NCBI GenBank assembly: GCA_947463165.1
Contig: CANHSW010000122.1
Location: forward strand, 1 to 6,560
From: Cyanobacteriota bacterium
GTDB taxonomy: Bacteria > Cyanobacteriota > Cyanobacteriia > PCC-6307 > Cyanobiaceae
DNA: 6,560 nucleotides
Direction of reading: 5' to 3'
Notes under the pieces: model-generated
Databases searched by the model: none
What the model was told of the DNA's origin: nothing
The model's input: the letters and a program-made list of their open reading frames with translations, nothing else
Position numbers and translations under genes: made by a program
Shown: piece after piece, positions 1-5,530 of the stretch
How the letters are laid out: each line of letters begins with the position of its first letter
Position numbering within the stretch: the first letter of the stretch is position 1

Positions 1-446
1 ATTCCCGCGCCTATCTGCAGAACCAGATGGCCGTGGCCCTAGGGGGCCGGGTAGCCGAAGAGATCGTCTACGGCGAAGACGAAGTCACCACCGGTGCCTC
101 CAACGACCTTCAGCAGGTGGCCCGGGTGGCCCGCCAGATGGTGACCCGCTTCGGCATGAGCGATCGGCTTGGGCCGGTTTCCCTGGGCCGCAGCCAGGGG
201 GGCATGTTCCTGGGCCGCGATATCGCCGCTGAACGCGACTTTTCGGAAGAAACAGCCGCCGCCATCGACGAAGAGGTGAGCCAACTGGTGGCCGATGCCT
301 ATCGCCGAGCCACTGAGGTGCTCAGCCAAAACCGTCCGGTGCTCGATGAACTAGCTGAACTGCTGGTGGAAAAGGAAACAGTTGATGCCGAAGAGCTGCA
401 AGAGTTGCTGATTCGTTGCGAAGTGCGGGTAGCGGAATACGTCTGA
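1..446 (+). CDS. ftsH: ATP-dependent zinc metalloprotease FtsH, C-terminal part (5' truncated by window edge)
   Basis: Membrane-anchored AAA+ protease that extracts and degrades damaged membrane proteins. In cyanobacteria the FtsH2/FtsH3 complex clears photodamaged D1 during photosystem II repair. Only the end of the protease domain is visible, in frame from base 3 (reading SRAYLQNQMAVALGGR). The AAA module and the HEXXH zinc site lie upstream of the window. The third zinc ligand of the family is present: Asp in TGASNDL, codon 105-107. The conserved MVTRFGMSDRLGP block follows, then a helical tail ending KETVDAEELQELL before TGA at 444-446. From memory the tail resembles Synechocystis FtsH2 (Slr0228), for example GRDIA.RDFS.ETAAAIDEEVSQLV, which points to the thylakoid FtsH2 class; this was not aligned. 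No in-window start is proposed because the reading frame stays open to the left edge. Confidence 0.97.
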   Translation, partial: SRAYLQNQMAVALGGRVAEEIVYGEDEVTTGASNDLQQVARVARQMVTRFGMSDRLGPVSLGRSQGGMFLGRDIAAERDFSEETAAAIDEEVSQLVADAYRRATEVLSQNRPVLDELAELLVEKETVDAEELQELLIRCEVRVAEYV

Positions 447-447
447 A

Positions 448-1140
448 TTGCCGCCCAGTCCTCCAGCCGCTGGCCTATCCGCAACCTCGGCTTTGGATTC
501 TGACAGCCTGATTTGTGGCCTGCGGCGCCAACCCCTGTTGGTGGTGCTGCGGGCCGATCAGCCCCTGCAATTGCAGGGGCGTTTGGCTGCTTTGGCCGAT
601 CTGGGGCTTGTGCATGTGGAAATTGCCTGGACGCCCAATCCAGCCTGGGTTGAGCAGGTAATTCAGCTGCGTCTTGGCCATCCCAGCGTGAAGCTGGGGG
701 CTGCATCGGTGACCAGCCTGGAGGCTTTAGCGGCGGTGAGCGAGGCCGGCTTGCACTACGCCATGGCTCCCATCTTTTCGCTCGAACTGCTCAGCGCCGC
801 CCGGCAAGCTCAGCTGTTGTTGGTGCCCGGCGTATTTAGCCCCAGCGAGGTGCAAGCCGCCGCCGACCAGGGTTGCCGGCTGGTGAAACTTTTCCCCGCA
901 GTCAGCCTCGGGCCAGATTATTGGGCCCGGTTGCGAGCCCCGATCGCTTGCCTGCCCTTTTGCATTGCCGCTGGCGGCCTGGCCGCGGCCGATGTGGAGC
1001 CCTGGCTGGCGGCGGGGGTGGATGCGGTCACCCTCGGAGCCGCCGTCGCCGACCCCGCTGGCCTGGCGACGCTGGCGCCGCTGCTGGAGAGCTGGAGGCG
1101 GCAGCCTGCCTGGCAGTATTCAGTAGACACTAGACAGTAG
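448..1140 (+). CDS. eda: KDPG/KHG aldolase family protein (2-keto-3-deoxy-6-phosphogluconate / 4-hydroxy-2-oxoglutarate aldolase)
   Basis: Class I (Schiff-base) aldolase of about 230 residues; E. coli Eda has 213. Visible marks are the catalytic glutamate in HVEIAW (Glu58, matching E. coli Glu45), the Schiff-base lysine in LVKLFPA (Lys147, codon 886-888, matching Lys133) and the glycine-rich AAGG loop (174-177). By eye, substrate contacts differ from E. coli: Arg49 is Thr62, Thr73 is Ser87 and Ser184 is Ala199. The pocket may therefore not be a classical KDPG site. The family cleaves KDPG to pyruvate plus glyceraldehyde-3-phosphate, but its role in cyanobacteria is debated. The start is uncertain. 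The first in-frame start is TTG 448, one base after the ftsH stop, without a clear Shine-Dalgarno; TTG 493 is an alternative that trims a low-complexity N-terminus. The tight spacing suggests co-transcription and translational coupling with ftsH. Confidence 0.88.
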   Translation: MPPSPPAAGLSATSALDSDSLICGLRRQPLLVVLRADQPLQLQGRLAALADLGLVHVEIAWTPNPAWVEQVIQLRLGHPSVKLGAASVTSLEALAAVSEAGLHYAMAPIFSLELLSAARQAQLLLVPGVFSPSEVQAAADQGCRLVKLFPAVSLGPDYWARLRAPIACLPFCIAAGGLAAADVEPWLAAGVDAVTLGAAVADPAGLATLAPLLESWRRQPAWQYSVDTRQ

Positions 1141-1186
1141 TCAACAGCCCTAGCCCCGCTCCTGCTCGATAGGCAATCTGCCGCAC

Positions 1187-2671
1187 TTAGCCCTGTAGGG
1201 CTTGGAGCAGGATTTGGTTGGCCAGTTTGGGATCGGCTTTGCCACCGGTGCGCTTCATCAGCTGCCCCACGAAGAAGCCCTGCAATTTGTTCTTGCCGCC
1301 GCGGAAGGCCTCCACTTCGGCGGGATGGGCCGCCAACAATTCGGCCACGATCGCTGCGATCGCCGCTGGATCACTGATCATGCCCAGACCCTTTTCGGCC
1401 ACGATCGCCTTGGCTGAGCCGCCCTGGGCCAGCAGCTCCGGCAGGATTTCCTTGGCGATCTTGCCGCTGATCGTGCCGTTTTCAATCAGCTGCACCATCT
1501 CGGCAAGCTGTTGGGGCTTGAGAGGCAGGGTTTCGTAGCTGAGGCGATTGGAATTCACATGGGCGGCGATGTCGCCGGTCACCCAGTTGGCCACTGCCTT
1601 GGCATCGGCGCCGCTGGCTACGGCCGCTTCGAAGTATTCAGCCATCTGCCGTTCTTCGGTGAGCACGCGGGCGTCATAGATGGATAGCCCCAGTTGATCG
1701 GCATAGCGATGACGCTTCTGGGCCGGCAGTTCCGGCAGCTCGGCTCGCCAGCCCTCGCGCTGCTCGCTACTCACCTCAATGGGGCCGAGATCGGGATCGG
1801 GGAAGTAGCGGTAGTCGCTGGCCCCCTCCTTGCTGCGCATGCTCTTGGTGAGCTGTTTGCTCTCGTCCCAGAGGCGGGTTTCCTGCACCACCGGCTCGCC
1901 GGTTTCATAGGCCTTGATCTGGCGCTGAATTTCATATTCACAGGCCCTCTGAATTGCCGAGAAGGAGTTCATATTTTTGATCTCCACCTTGGTGCCGAAG
2001 GGTGCATCGGGCCCGCGGCGCACGGAGATATTCACGTCGCAGCGCAGGGAACCCTCCTGCATGTTGCCGTCACTCACCCCTAGATAGCGCATGATCCGGC
2101 GAATCTCCGAGGCATACTCGGCGGCTTCGCGGCCGGTGCGCAGATCGGGCTTGGAGACAATTTCGGCGAGAGCTACGCCGGCACGGTTGTAATCCACCAG
2201 CGAGTGGGTGCTGCCGGCCAGGCGATCGCTGCCGGCATGCACCAATTTACCGGCATCTTCCTCCATGTGCAGGCGCTCGATGCCAATCTTTTTGAGGTAG
2301 GTTTCCTTGCCCTTTTCGGCCACCTCAACTTCGATCCAGCCCTCTTCTGCAATCGGCTCGTCGTATTGGGAGATTTGGTAGTTTTTTGGTAGATCAGGGT
2401 AGAAGTATTGTTTGCGGTCGAATTTGCTGTGCTCAGCGATATTGAGGTTCAGGGCCATGGCGGCCTTCACCGCATACTCCAGCACCTTTTGGTTCAGCAC
2501 CGGCAGGGTGCCCGGCAGACCGCAGACCACCGGATCGATGTGGGTGTTGGGGTCGTCCCCGAAGGCGGTGGAGGCACTGGTGAAGATTTTGCTCTCGGTA
2601 CCCAGCTGCACGTGGGTTTCCAGGCCGATCACGGCCTCCCAATCGGCCTGCGCCGCGGCGGTGCCCGCCAT
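1187..2671 (-). CDS. gatB: Aspartyl/glutamyl-tRNA(Asn/Gln) amidotransferase subunit B
   Basis: GatB subunit of the GatCAB amidotransferase. It binds misacylated Glu-tRNA(Gln) (and Asp-tRNA(Asn)), activates the acyl group with ATP and amidates it with ammonia delivered from GatA. The 494-residue length is normal. Visible motifs are VIGLETHVQL (14-23), the PVVCGLPGTLPVLN block (47-60), HMEEDAGK (135-142, acidic metal/ATP region) and the family signature VDYNRAGVALAEIVSKPDLR (159-178). The C-terminal YqeY-like tRNA-binding domain occupies roughly residues 350-494. The ATG start is supported by GGAG six bases upstream (2678-2681 on the plus-strand coordinates) and by the expected spacing to VIGLETHVQL. 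The gene is convergent with eda (46 bases apart) and divergent from thiO. It carries two full HIP1 palindromes. gatA and gatC are not in the window. Confidence 0.98.
   Translation of the reverse strand: MAGTAAAQADWEAVIGLETHVQLGTESKIFTSASTAFGDDPNTHIDPVVCGLPGTLPVLNQKVLEYAVKAAMALNLNIAEHSKFDRKQYFYPDLPKNYQISQYDEPIAEEGWIEVEVAEKGKETYLKKIGIERLHMEEDAGKLVHAGSDRLAGSTHSLVDYNRAGVALAEIVSKPDLRTGREAAEYASEIRRIMRYLGVSDGNMQEGSLRCDVNISVRRGPDAPFGTKVEIKNMNSFSAIQRACEYEIQRQIKAYETGEPVVQETRLWDESKQLTKSMRSKEGASDYRYFPDPDLGPIEVSSEQREGWRAELPELPAQKRHRYADQLGLSIYDARVLTEERQMAEYFEAAVASGADAKAVANWVTGDIAAHVNSNRLSYETLPLKPQQLAEMVQLIENGTISGKIAKEILPELLAQGGSAKAIVAEKGLGMISDPAAIAAIVAELLAAHPAEVEAFRGGKNKLQGFFVGQLMKRTGGKADPKLANQILLQALQG
1356..1363. 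repeat. HIP1 palindrome (GCGATCGC)
   Basis: Complete copy of the highly iterated palindrome that is over-represented in many cyanobacterial genomes. It lies inside gatB. Its function is unknown; it is useful here mainly as a lineage hint. Confidence 0.8.
2222..2229. repeat. HIP1 palindrome (GCGATCGC), second copy
   Basis: Second complete HIP1 octamer, also inside gatB, in the stretch encoding GSDRLAG. Partial HIP1-like octamers (CCGATCGC near 950, GGCGATCG near 5353) occur elsewhere in the window. Confidence 0.8.
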
Positions 2672-2677
2672 CTGTGT

Positions 2678-2681
2678 CTCC
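2678..2681 (-). promoter_or_regulatory. Shine-Dalgarno of gatB
   Basis: GGAG on the minus strand, separated by six bases from the gatB ATG. It fixes that start. It is one of the few convincing ribosome binding sites among the core genes in this window. Confidence 0.6.
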
Positions 2682-2755
2682 AGCTGCTGTCTTGCTGGAA
2701 TCCTATGGAAGAGTGGCCAGGGTCAGGCTCGTGGACCCCGCCCTCTTGAATCGAA

Positions 2756-4021
2756 TTGCTGTCGGCTAAGGCCGGCCCCTCCCCTAGCCCATCGCCGCCG
2801 GTGTCGACTTCCCCTGTCCGCAGCTCCGTTAGCCAGCAGCAGCCGGTGCTGATCCTGGGCGGCGGCTTGATCGGCCTGGCCATCGCCCACCAGTTGGCCC
2901 GTCGGGGCCAGGCGGTGCTGGTGCTCAGCCGCCGCCGCAGCGAGGCGGCTGGTTTTGTGGCGGCCGGCATGTTGGCCCCCCACGCCGAGGGCCTGGCGGG
3001 GCCGCTGCTGGCCCTGGGCCAGGCCAGTTTGGCGCAGATTCCTGCCTGGGTGGCCCAGGTGGAGGCCGATAGCGGCTTGGCCTGCGGCCTCAGGTTTTGC
3101 GGCATCGTGGTGCCCTTCGCCACTGCGGCTGAGCGCGACGCCTATCCCACCGCCGCCTGGGGGGAAGCCCTGGATCGGGCCGAGCTGCAGCGGCAGCTGC
3201 CGGGCCTGGCGGGCCATTGGCAGGCCGGTTTGCTGTTTGGCCAAGACGGTCAAATCGACAACCGCCGCCGGCTGATGCGCGCCCTGGAGCGGGCCTGCGT
3301 GAACTGCGGCGTGCGCTTTGAGGAGGGCAGCGAGCTGCTGGAGCTGATCACGGCGCCCGGCGGGGCCTGCAGCGCCGGCGAAGCCCAGGAGGCTGGCGAT
3401 GACCCGGGGCTGGCCGGGGCCGCGACCGCTGCCGGCAGGCAGCTGCAGGCGGTGCGGTTGCGACGGGCCGATGGCCAGGAGCTGACCCTGCCCTGCGCTG
3501 CAGCCGTGCTCGCCTGCGGCGCCTGGAGTGCCCAGCTGTTGCCCCAGTTGCCGATCCGGCCGGTGAAGGGTCAGATGTTGTCGCTGCAGGGGCCGATCGG
3601 GGCCCTGCGGCGGGTGATTTTTGGGCCGGGCACCTACCTGGTGCCCCGGGAGGACGGGCTGGTGGTGGTGGGGGCCACCAGCGAGCCGGAGGCAGGCTTC
3701 CGCGAGGGGCTTACCCCGGCGGGTCAGCGGCAGCTGCAGGAGGGCATCAGCGCCCTGTTGCCGGAGGCCGCCGGCTGGCCGCCGATGGAGCGCTGGTGGG
3801 GGTTTCGTCCCTGCAGCCCCGACGAAGGGCCGCTGCTGGGGGCCAGCCCGATTGATGGACTGCTGTTGGCCTGCGGCCATCACCGCAACGGCGTACTGCT
3901 GGCGGCGATCACCGCCGAGCTGCTGGCGGGGCTGCTGGTGCCGGCGGAGCTGCCCGGCGATCTCGCCGCCGGGCAAGCCGAGCGGCTGTTGGCGCCATTC
4001 CGCTGGGATCGCTTTGGCTGA
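2756..4021 (+). CDS. thiO: Glycine oxidase ThiO (FAD-dependent, thiamine thiazole biosynthesis)
   Basis: FAD-dependent amine oxidase of the DAO fold. It oxidises glycine to the imine (dehydroglycine) used by ThiG to build the thiazole of thiamine. Residue numbers are from TTG 2756. The Rossmann motif is VLILGGGLIGLAIA (31-44), followed by the ThiO-like FVAAGMLAPHAE (67-78), the RPVKGQMLSL segment (268-277) and YLVPREDGLVVVGAT (294-308). WWGFRPCSPDEGPLLG (347-362) follows; its Arg351 matches the carboxylate-binding Arg302 of Bacillus glycine oxidase. Next comes the GHHRNGVLLA motif (374-383). The start is ambiguous: TTG 2756 (421 aa) or GTG 2801 (406 aa). Neither has a clear Shine-Dalgarno, and the proline/serine-rich first 15 residues favour GTG 2801. 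Residues about 200-228 form an Ala/Gly-rich low-complexity insert. The enzyme stands alone, unlike the ThiO-ThiG fusions known in some cyanobacteria. Confidence 0.92.
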   Translation: MLSAKAGPSPSPSPPVSTSPVRSSVSQQQPVLILGGGLIGLAIAHQLARRGQAVLVLSRRRSEAAGFVAAGMLAPHAEGLAGPLLALGQASLAQIPAWVAQVEADSGLACGLRFCGIVVPFATAAERDAYPTAAWGEALDRAELQRQLPGLAGHWQAGLLFGQDGQIDNRRRLMRALERACVNCGVRFEEGSELLELITAPGGACSAGEAQEAGDDPGLAGAATAAGRQLQAVRLRRADGQELTLPCAAAVLACGAWSAQLLPQLPIRPVKGQMLSLQGPIGALRRVIFGPGTYLVPREDGLVVVGATSEPEAGFREGLTPAGQRQLQEGISALLPEAAGWPPMERWWGFRPCSPDEGPLLGASPIDGLLLACGHHRNGVLLAAITAELLAGLLVPAELPGDLAAGQAERLLAPFRWDRFG

Positions 4022-4038
4022 GCGTCTAGCTAAACGCT
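4021..4038. terminator. Possible bidirectional hairpin between thiO and ndk
   Basis: AGCGT (4021-4025) pairs with ACGCT (4034-4038) around an eight-base loop, in the 24-base gap between two convergent genes. The stem is only five base pairs and there is no T-run on either side. The call rests mainly on position. Confidence 0.25.
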
Positions 4039-4045
4039 GGGCGGA

Positions 4046-4504
4046 TCAGCCCTCTACGCGCCACACCTGGTCGGCGGGGGTCCAGTCACTCAGTTCAGAA
4101 GGCTGGAACCAGAGGCCGATCTCAAATGCGGCGGTTTCGGGGGCGTCGGAGCCGTGGATCACGTTGCGGCCGATGTTGATCGCCAGATCGCCGCGGATCG
4201 TGCCGGGCTCGGCCTCCAGGGGCTTGGTGGCGCCGATCAACTTGCGGGCGCTGGCAATCACGCCATCGCCCTCCCACACCATCGCCACCACCGGGCCACT
4301 GGTGATGAATTCCACCAGGCCGGCGAAGAAGGGCCGCTCGCTATGCACGCCGTAATGACTCTCGGCCAGCTCGCGGCTGGGGGTGAGCTGCTTGAGACCC
4401 ACGAGTTTGAAGCCCTTGCGCTCAAAGCGGCCGATGATTTCACCCACCAGACCGCGCTGCACGCCATCGGGCTTGATGGCAACAAAGGAGCGTTCGGCAG
4501 GCAT
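4046..4504 (-). CDS. ndk: Nucleoside diphosphate kinase
   Basis: Transfers the gamma phosphate of ATP to nucleoside diphosphates through a phospho-histidine, balancing NTP and dNTP pools in the cytoplasm. The 152-residue protein from ATG 4504 begins [18 protein letters not shown]. With this start every family residue falls at its classical number: Lys11, Tyr51, Phe59, Arg87, Thr93, Arg104, Asn114 and the active-site His117 in NVIHGSDA. This numbering is the reason for choosing 4504 over the upstream ATG at 4534, which would add ten hydrophobic residues ([10 protein letters not shown]) not usual in the family. No strong Shine-Dalgarno precedes either start. It is convergent with thiO, 24 bases away. 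Upstream is the repeat-rich accessory segment. Confidence 0.97.
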   Translation of the reverse strand: MPAERSFVAIKPDGVQRGLVGEIIGRFERKGFKLVGLKQLTPSRELAESHYGVHSERPFFAGLVEFITSGPVVAMVWEGDGVIASARKLIGATKPLEAEPGTIRGDLAINIGRNVIHGSDAPETAAFEIGLWFQPSELSDWTPADQVWRVEG

Positions 4505-4567
4505 GACCAGAAGTACGAATGGATTCAGGGCCATCGTCCGCGCCCAACCTGCCGCTTGGCAAGCACA

Positions 4568-4605
4568 GGCAAGTAATGCCCTTGCCGATCAATAGCCGAT
4601 CAATA
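4568..4605 (-). promoter_or_regulatory. ndk upstream element: hairpin plus doubled 11-mer
   Basis: GGCAAG (4568-4573) can pair with CTTGCC (4581-4586). Immediately beyond, the 11-mer GCCGATCAATA occurs twice without a gap (4584-4594 and 4595-4605). Read on the ndk strand, each copy starts TATTGA, a plausible weak -10, about 80-100 bases before the chosen ndk start. A regulatory role is inferred from position only. Confidence 0.3.
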
Positions 4606-4784
4606 GGTGCTGGCGATAATTTTGTTGGGTAATATTGCCTCGGTAATGCTGTCCATATGATGCTGCCCAGGTAACTTGATGTCCGTAATTTGCGATGCGT
4701 GATTCGATGATTGCAATCCCGCCAAGCAGGCTCTGGAAGACCTTCAGCTCTGGGACCCTGCAACCGGAGAAGTTTTGAGTGTCA

Positions 4785-4862
4785 GGGCCCCTTGGCATGG
4801 GCTCTTGGCAGTTGCTCTTGTCAGTGGCTCTTGGCAGTGGCTGGGACAGTGGCTCGGATTTG
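4785..4862. repeat. 13-bp tandem repeat (minisatellite), about five units
   Basis: Units of consensus GGCTCTTGGCAGT: 4800-4812, 4813-4825 (TGCTCTTGTCAGT) and 4826-4838 (identical to the first), then 4839-4850 shortened to 12 bases (GGCTGGGACAGT) and a decayed copy from 4851. A diverged unit precedes the array at about 4785-4798. The period is not a multiple of three, so it is unlikely to have arisen under selection as a protein repeat. Confidence 0.75.
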
Positions 4863-4868
4863 CCAGGG

Positions 4869-4884
4869 CTTTCCTAAGGGAAAG
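4869..4884. other. Stem-loop, six base pairs
   Basis: CTTTCC (4869-4874) pairs with GGAAAG (4879-4884) around the tetraloop TAAG, just after the 13-bp repeats. There is no adjacent T-run. Function unknown. Confidence 0.35.
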
Positions 4885-4951
4885 GCGTCAAAAGAGCCGC
4901 CAGGTAAGTGATCTGTTTGGCTGGCCAGGGCTAGCTGTTCGGAATCGTGGT

Positions 4952-4957
4952 TATAAT
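4952..4957 (+). promoter_or_regulatory. Candidate -10 hexamer TATAAT
   Basis: Perfect -10 consensus with a TG two bases upstream (4948-4949), resembling an extended -10. No good -35 lies 16-18 bases upstream. No convincing plus-strand gene follows; instead there are two consecutive stem-loops. In an A/T-rich stretch this hexamer could be chance. Confidence 0.3.
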
Positions 4958-4964
4958 AATCTTG

Positions 4965-5015
4965 GTTGTTGGGACAGTTAGAACAACTGCGAGTCTCGCC
5001 GATCTCGTGGCGAGA
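4965..5015 (+). other. Two consecutive stem-loops, possible small structured RNA
   Basis: The first hairpin is GTTGTT (4965-4970) with AACAAC (4982-4987), extendable by wobble pairs. The second is TCTCGCC (4994-5000) with GGCGAGA (5009-5015), seven perfect pairs. The first starts about where a transcript from the TATAAT at 4952 would begin. No U-tract follows the second, so it is not a standard terminator. It matches no RNA family I recognise. Confidence 0.25.
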
Positions 5016-5123
5016 TAAATTGCGCAGCCGCTTGCTTGCCCTTCGCTGGCGCTAGCTGAATGACCAATTTTCCAGGTGCGCCTTGATCGGTTTGTTTGGA
5101 GTGAGTGAGGCGGTTTAGTTCAT

Positions 5124-5143
5124 CTGTGCAGATAGCTGCACGG
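5124..5143. other. Perfect tetraloop hairpin
   Basis: GTGCAG (5126-5131) pairs with CTGCAC (5136-5141) around ATAG, extendable by a T-G and a C-G pair to eight pairs. It lies outside any supported gene and has no T-run. Role unknown. Confidence 0.35.
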
Positions 5144-5220
5144 TGGTAATAGGTATCTGCTTTGATGATTTGGGAGGGGCACCAGCTGTTTTGGGAGCAA
5201 TTAAACTGTTAATGCATTAT

Positions 5221-5517
5221 CTAAGAAATCCCGTCTGGTTTGTGCCTGGGAAAGGTTTGTCCCCAATGCCATCGCCAGCCTCCAGGTCGATGGCATCCTC
5301 CTTGGATTGGTGGCAGGCATCCTCCTGGGGCGGAGGGGTTGGGTTCTCCAACGGCGATCGAACTGAGTGGGACTATGCCAGTTGTCGATCCTGCCGTGTC
5401 GATGCCACCGTTAACAGCTGCGCAAAGTGAATCGTTGAGCAGCTTAAAAGTGGATATTTGCTGAGTAGAAATTTTTTGAGTAGGTATTTGCCGAGTAGAC
5501 ATCTTTTGAGTAGACAT
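5221..5517 (-). CDS. Putative double-glycine leader peptide (bacteriocin/RiPP-like precursor), unrecognised
   Basis: A 98-residue ORF of no family I can name. Residues 24-38 read FKLLNDSLCAAVNGG, the pattern of a double-glycine leader: Leu at -12, Val at -4 and Gly-Gly at -2/-1. Such leaders are cut by C39 peptidase-ABC exporters. Cleavage after Gly38 (codons 5404-5409) would release about 60 residues rich in Gly, Pro and Trp, with two cysteines (67 and 75) in a GGC-x5-GGC arrangement and a basic, aromatic tail (WRWHWGQTFPRHK). The canonical Glu-8/Leu-7 pair is Leu-Cys here, a weakness. The leader is preceded by five copies of a (M/I)(S/P)TQ(K/Q)-like pentapeptide from a 15-bp DNA repeat, giving Met1 and Met6 as possible starts. 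AGGA nine bases upstream supports Met1. No exporter or modifying enzyme lies nearby. It could still be a chance ORF. Confidence 0.42.
   Translation of the reverse strand: MSTQKMSTRQIPTQKISTQQISTFKLLNDSLCAAVNGGIDTAGSTTGIVPLSSIAVGEPNPSAPGGCLPPIQGGCHRPGGWRWHWGQTFPRHKPDGIS
5292..5326. repeat. 11-bp direct repeat GGCATCCTCCT
   Basis: Identical 11-mers at 5292-5302 and 5316-5326, 24 bases apart. On the minus strand they encode the two Gly-Gly-Cys steps of the putative peptide's core (residues 65-67 and 73-75), so the period equals eight codons. Confidence 0.6.
5442..5516. repeat. 15-bp tandem repeat with 30-bp higher-order period
   Basis: Four clear units: 5457-5471, 5472-5486, 5487-5501 and 5502-5516, all containing GAGTAG at the same offset, plus a decayed unit at 5442-5456. 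Odd units begin TTTGC(T/C) and even units T(T/C)TTTT, so the array looks like a duplicated 30-mer. It encodes the N-terminal pentapeptides of the putative leader peptide. All three minus-strand frames are open across it. Confidence 0.8.
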
Positions 5518-5526
5518 TTGACGGTT

Positions 5527-5530
5527 TCCT
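5527..5530 (-). promoter_or_regulatory. Shine-Dalgarno-like AGGA of the putative leader peptide
   Basis: AGGA on the minus strand, nine bases before ATG 5515-5517. It is a reasonable site at slightly long spacing, and it favours Met1 over Met6 as the start. Confidence 0.4.

Larger units (their letters stand above)
4535..5220. other. Long stretch without a confident gene, upstream of ndk; repeat-rich
   Basis: About 690 bases. They hold a doubled 11-mer next to ndk, a 13-bp tandem repeat, a consensus TATAAT followed by two stem-loops, and a further strong hairpin at 5124-5143; each is listed separately. Base composition is clearly more A/T-rich than the flanking core genes. Both strands carry only short open frames with no recognisable motif, including an ATG-less 77-codon minus-strand frame at 4978-5208. 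No tRNA or insertion-sequence ends were seen. It is best read as accessory or decayed DNA between ndk and the secreted-protein gene. Confidence 0.55.

Noticed and set aside
2629..3123. 164-codon minus-strand frame across the gatB-thiO divergent region
   Set aside because: It overlaps the starts of two well-supported genes and has low-complexity sequence without a family signature.
2723..3976. 417-codon open frame on the minus strand opposite thiO
   Set aside because: Its Pro/Gln/Gly/Arg-rich sequence has no motif, and it mirrors a GC-rich gene with clear FAD and ThiO motifs on the plus strand. Long antisense frames are expected at this base composition.
4505..4534. Ten-residue N-terminal extension of ndk from the upstream ATG
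   Set aside because: Nucleoside diphosphate kinases start close to the [10 protein letters not shown] strand, and the downstream ATG reproduces the classical residue numbering exactly.
4775..4981. 68-codon plus-strand ORF with TTG start and GGAG five bases upstream, hydrophobic N-terminal half
   Set aside because: The hydrophobic part (GLLAVALVSG and WQWLGQWLGF) is read straight from the 13-bp tandem repeat, whose period is not a multiple of three. No family resemblance. A toxin-like small membrane peptide cannot be excluded but is not supported.
4978..5208. 77-codon minus-strand open frame without ATG
   Set aside because: It begins right after a stop and has only an internal TTG as a start, no ribosome binding site and no recognisable domain. 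It could be a gene remnant.
5143..5430. 95-codon plus-strand ORF overlapping the putative leader peptide
   Set aside because: GTG start without a Shine-Dalgarno and no motif. The minus-strand frame has both a ribosome binding site and leader architecture.
5442..5516. CRISPR-like array
   Set aside because: Units of 15 bp are contiguous and have no spacers, so this is a tandem minisatellite.
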